The notes beneath the pieces were generated by a model that was not told where the DNA came from, did no database searches, and saw only the letters and a list, made by a program, of their open reading frames with translations. Source: Alcaligenaceae bacterium (GTDB taxonomy: Bacteria; Pseudomonadota; Gammaproteobacteria; Burkholderiales; Burkholderiaceae_B). From it: a DNA stretch of 64,000 nt. The DNA is taken from the NCBI GenBank assembly GCA_030538235.1, contig JAUNUJ010000001.1, positions 46,978 to 110,977 of the forward strand. Reading direction: 5' to 3'. Shown here piece by piece: positions 7,907 through 17,561 of the stretch. Both the position numbers and the translations under genes were made by a program. The number at the start of each line of letters is the position of its first letter. The first letter of the stretch is position 1.

Positions 7907-10285
7907 TTAAGGCTTCTCCTCAACAGGGATGCTAGGAGCGTCTGCAGCTTGGTCTACTGCATGGTTATGAGTCTGATTGTTTTCCGGTGCTGCGCTGGTT
8001 GTACTCGCCGCCGTCACAGTCACTGAAACAATCTGTGGGCCTTGTGCAGGCTGAGCGGTCTGAGTTGGTTTAGTGGTCTGAGTTGGTTGAGCGGTCACTG
8101 TTTGTGTTGAGGTTGCAGCTTGTGCAGTTCCCGCAACGCGTTTTTCTTGATCTTCTTTTAATTTTTTTTGCTCATTCTCAACCAATTTAGCGAGCACCGC
8201 ATCGCGTGGGCCGTCCATAACCACATTGCCTTGGTCAATCACAACCACCCGGTTCACTAAGCTTAAAACCTGACGGCGATGGGTCACTACCACCAGTGTT
8301 TTATCGCGTGCCCAGTGAGCAATCCCATGTAAGGCTTGCTGTTCGGTCATTTCATCGAGGCTGGCTGTGGGCTCATCCAGTAGTACAATACGTGGGTGAC
8401 GCAAGGTGAGGCGAGCAAGAGAGATGATTTGTTTCTGTCCACCCGATAAGCCTAGGCCATCCTCACCGAGTGGCATATCTAAGCCCTTAGGGTGTTGACG
8501 CACTAATTGGATCAGGTTAAAGCGCTGTAGTGCCTGTAATAATTCTTGGTCTGTCGAGTAACCATCGGTACGAGCCAGATCTAAGTTCTCACGTAAAGTC
8601 CCTAAGAAGAGGCGCGGTGATTGGTTGAGGAAGGCAATTTGGTCACGCACAAAGTTAGGATCCAGCTGACGCATATCCACGCCATCTAAGCTCACCGTCC
8701 CTGAGGTCGGCTCGTATAAGCCGGCGCCGAGTTTCAATAAGGTGCTCTTGCCGCTACCGATACGTCCGAGAATACCGACTTTTTCACCGGGTCTGATATT
8801 CAAGTTGAGATTACGCAGGGCAGGGGCCGCATCCTCACTGTATTGGAACGTTAGGCCTTTAAAACTCAATTGCCCATTGACTTGGTCTAGGGTCAGGTAG
8901 GTACGATCAGGATCACGCTCAATCGGCCGCTCAACAATGCTGTTAACCCCTTGGAGAGCGGTACGTGCTTGTTGGAAGCGAATCGCTAAGTTTGCTATCT
9001 GTCCAATCGGCGCGAGTGCTCGGCCTGAGAGAATCACTGCGGCAATCACTGCCCCCATAGTGATGCGCTCATCCGGGTTCTCTGAATGCACGAGGTAAGT
9101 GCCAACGAGAACCAAGAACACGGTATTTAGTTGCTGCATAGCGACCGTGAAGTTCATCATAAAACTGCTGATGGATTTGACTTTCATCGAGTAGTGGGCG
9201 CTACTGGCAGTAAAACCATCCCAACGCTTCTGTGCCCAAGTGGCGGCATTATTGGCTTTGAGGGTTTCCACACCTTCTACCGCTTCTACCGCTAAGCCTT
9301 GGCGTTGTCAGCCTTCTTTCATCGAAGCATTGATATAACGCGATAAAAAGGGCTGAATCGCCAAGCCGGCAATAATCACAATCGGAACAATCACCATGGG
9401 CACCAAGGCTAATTTGCCACCGACCAGATAAATCACGCCAATAAACAGCACCAAGAAGGGTAGGTCAATCACCGTCAAAATCCCCGCGCTGGTCATAAAC
9501 TCACGCACTGACTCGAAGTCGCGCAGATTATTGGCATAGGATCCTGAGGAACTTGGTTTTTCAATTAAGCGCAATGCCATCACGCGTCGAAAGAGTGCTG
9601 AACTAATCGTCAAGTCCGCCTTTTTTCCTGCAATATCGGTCAGATAGGCTCGAATCTGTTTAGCAATAAACTCAAAACTAATCGCCAGAATCACCCCAAT
9701 CGACAGCACCCAGAGCGTCTCATAAGCCTTGTTGGGAATCACTCGATCGTAGACGTTCATCACATACAAGGAGCTAACCAAAGCCAAGGCATTAATTAAA
9801 AAGGAGCTGATAAGCACTTGGGTGTAGTAACTCTTAAAGCGCCAGATGACTTTCCAGAACCAGGCTTTGGGCAAAGTGTATTCAGGCAGCTCAGAGCGCG
9901 CATCACGGGCGACTTTCTGCTTAATGAACCAGCAATAGCCGATATAGCGCTCGTTTAATTCTTGGTGTGAGATCTTTTGAACAGGCGCATCACCTTGATA
10001 AATAAGGTACTCACGCTCGTCACCACGACCTTCAACGGCCGCAATCACCACGGCTTCTTCATTAGTTAACATCACCACCACAGGCACCGCCAAGGAAGGA
10101 ATTTCTAACAGCGAGCGTTTTGATAGGTGATTCTCGTAACCGTGACTTTGCAGTACTTCTTGTAAGGACTGGAAATTAATATCCAAGTGACGGTCACGAT
10201 AGACGTTGGCCGATAGAGCGGCTTCCGCCACTTGCGAACCGAGTAGGCGCGTAGCAATTGAAAGGTGTTTAATAAGACTGTTCAT
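7907..10285 (-). pseudogene. Type I secretion ABC transporter (LapB/HlyB type), interrupted by in-frame TGA
   Basis: One frame of 793 codons runs from ATG 10285 to TAA 7907, broken only by a TGA at 9308-9310 (read on the minus strand). The part before the stop (325 residues) has an N-terminal C39-like domain with no catalytic cysteine, as in RTX and adhesin exporters, and the first membrane segments. After the stop the frame resumes at once as QRQGLAVEAVEG, completes the membrane domain and then the nucleotide-binding domain: Walker A GRIGSGKST, signature LSGGQKQ, Walker B IVLLDEP. A long Thr/Gln/Pro-rich tail (~90 residues) ends the chain. It may be a nonsense mutation, a sequencing error or a readthrough site. 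The family match is certain; its functional state is not. Confidence 0.85.
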
Positions 10286-10293
10286 TATGTTTC

Positions 10294-11553
10294 TTATAAA
10301 TTATCTGGCAAACCTGCCCAATTTGAAATCTTGGCTTGCGCCAGTAAAAAGGCGATGCTAGCCGTTCTGAATTGGTGCAAGGCATTGACATAGGTCGATT
10401 CGGTGCGTGAGAGCTCTGCGTATGAGTCGAGCACCTCGAGTAAGCTGCGGCGGGAGACCGTAAATTGCTCCGCATAGTTGGCGGCGACTTTTTTCTGTAC
10501 CTCAATATGTTTTTTCGAGATACGAGCTTGATTTTGACTCTGCTGCATATTGATCTTGGCGGTTTCATAGCGCTCAGTGATATCTCGCACAATCTGATCC
10601 ATACGCGCACTGGCCGCATACATTTTGGCTGTTGCATGGCCAGTGTTATAGTCGGCCGGGCGGTTAAAAATATCCCAAGATAGCGTCACCGCCAAGTTAC
10701 GGTCTTGGCGTGAGGCCAAGCCTTCGAGATTAATCTGTGGTTTGGTGGCGGCATCGGCTACATCAATATCGGCTACCGCGCTATCGCGTTCGGCTTCTTG
10801 TGCCAAAATGCTTGGATGCATCGTACGGTTCGGATCGGGATAGCGTTTAAATAAAGTCTCAGCGGTTTCCTTGGCGAAGGGATCCACCAAGTCCTTAATC
10901 GTTAAGGTCTTAAGCGTATAGAGATTGAGGCTACTCATGGTGGTTTGTAGGGAGCGTTCGATATCGACAATTGCTGATTCTGCATTTAGAAAGCGTGACT
11001 CTGCCTGGGCGTATTCTGACTCGCGACCTATGTCGTAGGTTTTTACTACTCGTAAGTCGTTAAGAAATTTCTGGTGACGTTTTAGGTTATTTTGGGCAAT
11101 CTCTAACGCTTCATTTAAGTGAATTGCAGTCACATAGTGGGTGGCAATAACATTAGCCAATTCCTCACGCGTCTCAAAAAACTTGAAATATGCAAAGCGT
11201 TCCTTTTTCTTGTCGCGAGCGACCGATGCCTCAATCCCGCCCCAAGAGTATATATTTAATTTACCCTGCAAACCCACATCGGTTTTGCGCCGATAGTCAC
11301 TCTCATACTCATGATGCTGGGCTAGTACTTGTGATGATGTCAGAGCCACAGTGGGGTAGTGTAAGGCCTCAGAGGCTTTGCGATTTTGTAACGCGGCGTC
11401 TTGCTCTGCTTGCGCCTCAAGCAGCTTAGGGTCCTGACGTAGCGCGTATTGCAAGACTTCATCAAGTGGGGTAGCTGCTGTTGCAGTACTGATAACACCG
11501 CTTAATGTAATAAGCATAAGAGGGCGAAGGATAAAGCGAAATTTGAGAAACAT
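10294..11553 (-). CDS. TolC-family outer-membrane channel (LapE/AggA type)
   Basis: The protein has 419 residues with a signal peptide (MFLKFRFILRPLMLITLSG...ATA). Two outer-membrane-efflux repeats, mainly long helical hairpins, surround short beta segments. Features include the N-terminal LDEVLQYALRQDPKLLEAQAE, typical of TolC-like proteins of type I systems, and a second repeat with NLAVTLSWDIFNRP. It would form the trimeric exit duct that docks with the HlyD-type adaptor. It is the first gene of the operon; the ABC gene starts 8 bp downstream. The promoter should lie in 11554-11893. Confidence 0.88.
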   Translation of the reverse strand: MFLKFRFILRPLMLITLSGVISTATAATPLDEVLQYALRQDPKLLEAQAEQDAALQNRKASEALHYPTVALTSSQVLAQHHEYESDYRRKTDVGLQGKLNIYSWGGIEASVARDKKKERFAYFKFFETREELANVIATHYVTAIHLNEALEIAQNNLKRHQKFLNDLRVVKTYDIGRESEYAQAESRFLNAESAIVDIERSLQTTMSSLNLYTLKTLTIKDLVDPFAKETAETLFKRYPDPNRTMHPSILAQEAERDSAVADIDVADAATKPQINLEGLASRQDRNLAVTLSWDIFNRPADYNTGHATAKMYAASARMDQIVRDITERYETAKINMQQSQNQARISKKHIEVQKKVAANYAEQFTVSRRSLLEVLDSYAELSRTESTYVNALHQFRTASIAFLLAQAKISNWAGLPDNL

Positions 11554-11800
11554 GGCGTTGAAAACTTAAAAAAGAGATTAGCCGCTGGCTTTGTTACATA
11601 ATCCAACATATATCAGCCCTAGCATGCATGAAAGAGTCTGGTAATAAAGAAAAATGCGATTAACCATACAAAAAAACACTGAAAATACGACACAGTGCCT
11701 AATTTCTACCATAAGCAAGAAGTGCAGATATATGTTACGTGAAAAACACTTGCTTACGAATACAATTGTGAAAGCATAGTATAGCGTCAAATAAAGCTTA

Positions 11801-11814
11801 TGATAGTTCTATCA
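11801..11814. promoter_or_regulatory. Short palindrome upstream of the secretion operon
   Basis: TGATAGTTCTATCA is a 6-2-6 perfect inverted repeat about 250 bp upstream of the tolC-like start. It might bind a regulator. The rest of 11554-11893 is AT-rich and I see no convincing gene in it. A 70-codon frame at 11578-11790 has no supporting ribosome site. Confidence 0.2.
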
Positions 11815-11893
11815 GAAGGCTTAGGATTAAGTCTTGTCAAGTATGATGTAATTTCACTGATTTTGGTGTTTTTTTACCATAGTCGGATAAGTG

Positions 11894-11932
11894 CTAAAGG
11901 CCGAGATTCATAGTAAGAATCTCGGCCTTTAG
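11894..11932. terminator. Bidirectional terminator downstream of gdhA
   Basis: A 16-bp perfect stem (CTAAAGGCCGAGATTC with its complement) closes a 7-base loop. It lies 33 bp after the gdhA stop. Confidence 0.75.
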
Positions 11933-11964
11933 TGTGTTTGGAGGACTTGCGGGTCTATGGTGAA

Positions 11965-13317
11965 TTAATAAACACCTTGCTCTATCATGGCATCGGCCAC
12001 TTTACGGAAACCCGCGATATTCGCACCTAATACTAGGTTATGAGGTTCACCGAATTCCTCGGCGGTGTTGGCGCATTGGCGGTAGATATTTTCCATAACA
12101 AATTTAAGACGACTATCAACCTGCTCAAACGTCCATTGTTGCATACTGGCATTTTGCGCCATTTCCAATTGACTGGTTGCCACGCCACCGGCATTAGCTG
12201 CTTTGCCCGGACCATAGAGAATTTTTGCTGATAGGAACTTTTCGACAGCACTTGGTGTGCATGGCATATTAGCGCCTTCAGAGACGAGCAGACAGCCGTT
12301 GCTCAGTAGGGTTTCTGCATCCTTGTCATTTAACTCATTTTGTGTAGCACAAGGAAAGGCTAATTCACAAGGTACTGACCAAACCGCATTTTGCCCCTCG
12401 GGGTAGCTGTTAATCGGGGTGTAGACAGCATCTGGGTGATACTGAAGATAAAGCGCCAGACTTTCATTGGCGCCTTCTTTGAGACGCTGTAGCGTGTTCA
12501 GGTTGATGCCGTTTTTATCATAGATAAAACCTCGGGAGTCGCTACAAGTAACCGGGATAGCGCCTAATTGTTGAAGCTTTTCTATGGTATAAATGGCGAC
12601 ATTACCAGCACCTGATACGGCGCAGATTCTACCCTCAAGGTCTTTGTTTTGTGCATTTAGCATATGTTTTGCAAAATAAACACAACCGTATCCGGTCGCT
12701 TCAGTGCGGGCTAAAGAACCACCCCAGAGCGGTCTTTTGCCGGTTAGAACGCCTTCGTAACTACCGGTGATGCGTTTGTATTGACCGAACATATAACCGA
12801 TTTCGCGAGAGCCAACGCCGATATCACCTGCCGGAACATCGACGGTAGCGCCGATATGACGATATAACTCAGTGACAAAGGCTTGACAAAAACGCATGAC
12901 TTCGCCGGGTGATTTGTCTTTAGGGTCAAAATCAGAACCACCCTTGGCGCCACCGATAGATAAACCGGTGAGGGCGTTTTTGAAGATTTGCTCGAAACCT
13001 AAAAACTTAATCACGCTGGAACAAACGCTCGGATGGAAACGGATACCGCCTTTGTACGGTCCGAGAGCAGAATTATACTGGATGCGAAAACCACGATTAA
13101 CTCTGACTTGGCCTGAGTCATCGGTCCAAGCAATACGAAATACGATCTGTCTTTCGGGCTCAACAATGCGCTCTAAAATACCATGTTTTTCGTATTTTGA
13201 TTCACGAGCAAATAAAGGCGCTAAAGATTCCAGAACCTCGTGTACCGCTTGTGTAAACTCAGGCTCATGGGGATTACTTTTATGGAAGTGACAAAAAATA
13301 TTTTCTAAATAGCTCAT
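11965..13317 (-). CDS. gdhA: Glutamate dehydrogenase (NADP-type, GdhA family)
   Basis: The enzyme interconverts 2-oxoglutarate plus ammonium with glutamate. The 450-residue protein matches the E. coli GdhA type along its length. The substrate site has GPYKGGIRFHPS and GGAKGGSDFDP (with the catalytic lysine), then PAGDIGVGSREIGYM with the catalytic aspartate. The Rossmann domain has VSGAGNVA, and the C-terminus has EGANMPCTPSAVEKF and PGKAANAGGVATS. I prefer ATG 13317 because MSYLENIF aligns with the family N-terminus. A longer TTG start at 13344 also exists, and neither has a good ribosome site. It is monocistronic, with a terminator behind it. Confidence 0.95.
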   Translation of the reverse strand: MSYLENIFCHFHKSNPHEPEFTQAVHEVLESLAPLFARESKYEKHGILERIVEPERQIVFRIAWTDDSGQVRVNRGFRIQYNSALGPYKGGIRFHPSVCSSVIKFLGFEQIFKNALTGLSIGGAKGGSDFDPKDKSPGEVMRFCQAFVTELYRHIGATVDVPAGDIGVGSREIGYMFGQYKRITGSYEGVLTGKRPLWGGSLARTEATGYGCVYFAKHMLNAQNKDLEGRICAVSGAGNVAIYTIEKLQQLGAIPVTCSDSRGFIYDKNGINLNTLQRLKEGANESLALYLQYHPDAVYTPINSYPEGQNAVWSVPCELAFPCATQNELNDKDAETLLSNGCLLVSEGANMPCTPSAVEKFLSAKILYGPGKAANAGGVATSQLEMAQNASMQQWTFEQVDSRLKFVMENIYRQCANTAEEFGEPHNLVLGANIAGFRKVADAMIEQGVY

Positions 13318-13439
13318 GATAGTAATAGGAAAACAGATGGACAAGCGATGGGTTAGATAGATAAATATACCGCATTATCTATCTTTAACCCAACTGACTA
13401 TTTTCCTATTTTAAGCTACTTTTAAGCAAGTAAAAATGC

Positions 13440-16400
13440 TTATGCCGCTAAATTTGTATTAGATATTAATTGCTTAAGCAATTTTTCCCTTTTTTGTTCG
13501 ACATCTTCTACCGATTTTTCTTTGATATGACCATAACCTCTGATATCGTCAGGGTAATTGGCTAATTCCAGAGCAATATCATAATTGTTGTCATTTAAAG
13601 ACGATTTAATCTGTTCAAGAATTTGGAGGTAATCGTCTATCAGTCGACGCTCAAGCACTCGGTCAGGGTGTCTACCGAAGGGATCGAGGGCGGTGCCGCG
13701 CAGAAACTTCATTTTGCTCAAGATTTTGAATAGGGTAAAGATACGTGGTCCGAATTTTTTCTTGCGAGGCGTGCCTGCACCGTCTTTAAGTTTCAGACTG
13801 GGGGGTGAGAGGTGGACATAGAGCTGGTAGTCCTTGCCGGGTTCACCTTCGAATTGACGTCTTAAGCGGTTAAAGAATTCCTCAGTTAAGTAGAGTCTGG
13901 CAACCTCATACTCGTCTTTGTAGGCCATCAGCTTGTGCAGATTGCGAGCGACGGTCTGAGTGAGGCGACGTGCATGATGGCCAGCGACCTGATGCTCTGC
14001 CTCGCGGACGGCAGCAACAGCGGCTTTAAAGCGATCGGCATAGTTTTGGTTTTGATACTCGACTAAGCGGTTACTGAGGCGCTCAATGAGTGCGTCAAGA
14101 CTTTCAACCATAACGATGGTTTTGCTGCCTTCATCTTCTTCGCTAGTCATCATGGCAAAGGCCGGATCGGTGTTAACTGAATCAGGGCCATGAACGGCTA
14201 AATGACGACCCCATTCGAAGGCCTCTTTATTTTTTTCTACCGCCACGTTATTTAATTCAAAGGCACGCATAATGCTTTCATGGTGTAAAGGTATTTTGCC
14301 ATGCTGCCAAGCAAAGCCCATCAGTAAAGGATTAGCGAAAATGGTATCGCCAAGTAGCTTCAGGGCCTTGCGATTGGCGTCAAAGAAAGCGACATTGTCA
14401 GCGCCTAATACATCACGAATATCATGTTCGGTGATCTTTGTCGGGTAACGCCATTTTCGATTGACGATCACCTCTGCGGTCGGTACCTTGGCCTGATTGA
14501 TGGCGCCCCAGGTACGGCCTTTTTGTGCCTTTGAAGTGATTTCTTTAGAGGCGGCAACCAGAGAGTCACAACCTAAAATAACATCCGCTTCACCGATGCC
14601 GATTCGGGTGGCATAGAGATCAGCCGGCGCATCACCGATTTGTACGTGACTAATCACGGCCCCGCCTTTTTGGGCGAGTCCGGTAATATCCAATACATGC
14701 ACGCCCTTGCACTCTAAGTGTGCGGCCATGCCCAAAATCGCACCCACCGTGACCACACCGGTACCGCCTACGCCCGGCACTAAAATATTATAGGCACGGT
14801 TAATGTCCGGCAGCTCCGGTAGCGGTAGGTTTTTATCCAGGGCGGGGAGCTCACTGCCGTCAACTTTGGGTTTACGCATCTCTGCACCCTCAGCGGTCAC
14901 AAAACTCGGACAAAAGCCCTTGAGGCAAGAGTAATCCTTGTTGCAGCTGGATTGATTAATCTGTCGTTTAGTGCCCAACGGTGTTTCATATGGTTCAACC
15001 GATAAGCAGTGAGATTTTTCGCTGCAGTCGCCACAACCCTCACAGACCTCATCATTGATAAAGACGCGACGAGCCGGGTCAGGGTAGGTGCCCCGTTTGC
15101 GGCGGCGACGCTTTTCAGTGGCGCAAGTCTGGTCATAAATAATGATGCTAGTCCCCTCGATTTTGCGCATCTCTTCCATGACCGCATCGTAATCGTCACG
15201 ATGGTAAATCTCAGGATTGTTGACTAAGGTGACCCCTTTGTATTTTTCCGGTTCATCACTGACAATAACAATTTTCTTGACGCCTTCAGCCACCAGATTG
15301 GCATTGATCATTGGCACGGTCAGCGTACCATCTACCGGTTGGCCACCAGTCATCGCCACCGCGTCATTAAATAAAATACGGTAAGTGATATTGGCTTTGG
15401 CAGCAATGGCAGCCCGAATAGCTAGTATCCCGGAGTGGAAATAGGTGCCATCACCGAGATTGGCAAACACATGCTTGGTATTGGTGAAGTGTTGTTGACC
15501 AATCCAGGTCACCCCTTCACCGCCCATCTGGGTAAAGGTCTCGGTGTTTCGATCCATCCAGATGGTCATGTAGTGACAACCAATACCGGCAACAGCGCGT
15601 GAGCCATCAGGGACTCGTGTTGAGGTGTTATGAGGGCAGCCTGAACAGAACCATGGCTTACGCTCACTAACCACCGAAATCCGTAAGGCGTCTTTTTCTT
15701 TAGCACGGATAATAGCAATGCGTGCTTCAATCGTGGCCCGTATCTCGGCCGGCATCTCGCGTTTTAATAAACGTTGAGCAATGGCCTTGGCAATAATGGC
15801 CGGCGACAGTTCGGCATTTGGTGGTAATAACCAAGGACCGCGTGGTACTGACCATTCGCCGCCGCCATCTTGTTTGGAATCGTATTTGCCATAGACCTCA
15901 GGACGTACATCATCGCGCCAGTTGTAGAGCTCCTCCTTGATGGCGTACTCCATGATTTGGCGTTTTTCCTCGACCACCAGAATCTCATCTAAGTCGGTGG
16001 CAAATTCGCGAGCCCCCTGTGCTTCGAGTGGCCATACACAGCCTACCTTATAGAGACGGATGCCTAAGGTAGCACAGTTTTCTTCATCCAGACCGAGATC
16101 AATCAAGGCCTGTCTGACATCGAGATAAGCTTTGCCAGCGGTCATGATGCCGAATTTGGCATTAGGTGAATCGATCACAATACGATCGATTTTGTTGGCG
16201 CGAACGTAGGCTAGGGCAGCATACCAGCGGTAATTGTTTAAACGCTCTTCTTGGGCTAAGGCCGTATCAGGCCAGCGAATATTCAGACCGTCGGCCGGCA
16301 ATTGAAAGTTTTCGGGATAGACCGGTTGAACACGATTGACATCCATATCCACTGAGGCACTGGATTCAACCACATCGGTGACGCATTTCATGCTGACCCA

Positions 16401-17096
16401 AAGACCTGAGTAGCGACTCATGGCCCAACCATGAATGCCGTAATCCAGATACTCCTGCACACTGGAGGGATAAAGTACCGGAATCCCTGCTGCCTGCAGT
16501 ACATGCTCTGATTGATAGGCAACGGTGGAGGATTTAGCACCGTGGTCATCACCGGCAATGAGCAGGACGCCACCATGTTGTGAGGTGCCGGCGTTATTGG
16601 CATGCTTGAAGACATCCATGGAGCGGTCTAAGCCCGGTCCCTTGCCATACCACATAGCGAAGACGCCTTCGCGCGTGGCTTCAGGGAATAAATTTAATTG
16701 CTGTGTGCCCCAGACACTGGTGGCAGCCAGATCTTCGTTAAGGCCCGGTTGAAAGACAATATCGTGCTGATCTAGGTGCTTTTTTGCAGCCCAGAGCGCT
16801 AAATCGACATTGCCCAAGGGTGAGCCGCGGTAACCGGAAATAAAGCCGGCAGTATTTAGGCCGTCCTGCTCATCACGCAGTTTCTGAATCAGCGGTAATC
16901 TCACCAAGGCCTGAGTGCCATTCATAAACACTCGACCGGAACGAGAAGTGTACTTGGTATCCAGTGTGATTTCTTCGTGTCCCGGAGCCAATTGACAGCT
17001 TAATGCATTGGTATTTGTGGTGTTTTTGTCAGCTCCGGCGAGCTTGTCTACTGTTGGGGTAGTATTATCAAACGGATTGTTGATAGCTTGGTTCAT
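13440..17096 (-). CDS. Indolepyruvate ferredoxin oxidoreductase, single-chain (fused subunits)
   Basis: This 1218-residue enzyme oxidatively decarboxylates aryl- or branched 2-oxo acids to acyl-CoA with ferredoxin as acceptor. The N-terminal half holds the pyrimidine-binding and TPP regions (CSGCPHNTS; GDGTYFHSG...NDAVAMTGG). Then comes a cysteine-rich iron-sulfur segment (CEGCGDC and CNKDYSCLKGFCPSF). The gamma-type domain follows, with GVGGTGVVTVGAILG and LAQKGGAVISHV. The ~400-residue C-terminal part is typical of the long proteobacterial version, which fuses what are separate iorA and iorB products elsewhere. ATG 17096 has AGGAG nine bases upstream. The gene stands alone, divergent from a small membrane protein gene. 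Substrate range cannot be read from the sequence. Confidence 0.9.
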   Translation of the reverse strand: MNQAINNPFDNTTPTVDKLAGADKNTTNTNALSCQLAPGHEEITLDTKYTSRSGRVFMNGTQALVRLPLIQKLRDEQDGLNTAGFISGYRGSPLGNVDLALWAAKKHLDQHDIVFQPGLNEDLAATSVWGTQQLNLFPEATREGVFAMWYGKGPGLDRSMDVFKHANNAGTSQHGGVLLIAGDDHGAKSSTVAYQSEHVLQAAGIPVLYPSSVQEYLDYGIHGWAMSRYSGLWVSMKCVTDVVESSASVDMDVNRVQPVYPENFQLPADGLNIRWPDTALAQEERLNNYRWYAALAYVRANKIDRIVIDSPNAKFGIMTAGKAYLDVRQALIDLGLDEENCATLGIRLYKVGCVWPLEAQGAREFATDLDEILVVEEKRQIMEYAIKEELYNWRDDVRPEVYGKYDSKQDGGGEWSVPRGPWLLPPNAELSPAIIAKAIAQRLLKREMPAEIRATIEARIAIIRAKEKDALRISVVSERKPWFCSGCPHNTSTRVPDGSRAVAGIGCHYMTIWMDRNTETFTQMGGEGVTWIGQQHFTNTKHVFANLGDGTYFHSGILAIRAAIAAKANITYRILFNDAVAMTGGQPVDGTLTVPMINANLVAEGVKKIVIVSDEPEKYKGVTLVNNPEIYHRDDYDAVMEEMRKIEGTSIIIYDQTCATEKRRRRKRGTYPDPARRVFINDEVCEGCGDCSEKSHCLSVEPYETPLGTKRQINQSSCNKDYSCLKGFCPSFVTAEGAEMRKPKVDGSELPALDKNLPLPELPDINRAYNILVPGVGGTGVVTVGAILGMAAHLECKGVHVLDITGLAQKGGAVISHVQIGDAPADLYATRIGIGEADVILGCDSLVAASKEITSKAQKGRTWGAINQAKVPTAEVIVNRKWRYPTKITEHDIRDVLGADNVAFFDANRKALKLLGDTIFANPLLMGFAWQHGKIPLHHESIMRAFELNNVAVEKNKEAFEWGRHLAVHGPDSVNTDPAFAMMTSEEDEGSKTIVMVESLDALIERLSNRLVEYQNQNYADRFKAAVAAVREAEHQVAGHHARRLTQTVARNLHKLMAYKDEYEVARLYLTEEFFNRLRRQFEGEPGKDYQLYVHLSPPSLKLKDGAGTPRKKKFGPRIFTLFKILSKMKFLRGTALDPFGRHPDRVLERRLIDDYLQILEQIKSSLNDNNYDIALELANYPDDIRGYGHIKEKSVEDVEQKREKLLKQLISNTNLAA

Positions 17097-17296
17097 CCGT
17101 ATAGTCTCCTAATTCTGATTTACGCAAAGGGGTAAAATTGCGTTTATAATCGTCGGCATCTTTTGAACGCCTATCATCTATTATGCGCTATTAAGCGAGC
17201 GTTTATTATTAGGGTTAAGCCGATAAGGTCTATAGGAGTAACAGCTTGTATCCTAGCTGTTGGGTGATTTTTTAGGATTGATGGAGAGGTTTTTTG

Positions 17297-17509
17297 GTGA
17301 AAAATTTCAAAGATAAAGTAGCGGATCTTTTGGCGTGGATAAACCGTCGTTGGATTTTATTGACGGTGGTTTTAACCGTGATTTTTTGGATTGTCAGCAG
17401 TAATATTTTGATTGGTTTTATGGTTGCGTTTTTTGTGGTGGCGTTTCTGATTATGATTCATGCGCTGATTCAACTAACTAAAGCAAAAGACAGTGATGAT
17501 AAACATTAA
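17297..17509 (+). CDS. Small two-helix membrane protein, unknown function
   Basis: A 70-residue protein with a short basic, amphipathic N-terminus (VKNFKDKVADLLAWINRRW) and two adjoining hydrophobic helices (ILLTVVLTVIFWIVSS and IGFMVAFFVVAFLIMIHA), then a charged tail (KAKDSDDKH). The GTG at 17297 is preceded by GGAGAGG at proper distance, which favours it over the TTG just before. It is divergent from the oxidoreductase gene and has its own terminator. I do not recognise a family. Confidence 0.65.
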   Translation: MKNFKDKVADLLAWINRRWILLTVVLTVIFWIVSSNILIGFMVAFFVVAFLIMIHALIQLTKAKDSDDKH

Positions 17510-17543
17510 AAAAGCTCCGAACCTTAATAGTTCGGAGCTTTTT
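17509..17543. terminator. Bidirectional terminator between the small membrane protein and bamC
   Basis: A 13-bp stem (AAAAAGCTCCGAA / TTCGGAGCTTTTT) closes a 9-base loop. A-rich and T-rich sides serve both convergent genes. Confidence 0.85.
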
Positions 17544-17561
17544 GGCATCTCTTCAGGGGGC

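Noticed and set aside
11578-11790. 70-codon minus-strand frame upstream of the TolC-like gene
   Set aside because: No ribosome site, low-complexity hydrophobic and cysteine-rich translation, AT-rich leader sequence.
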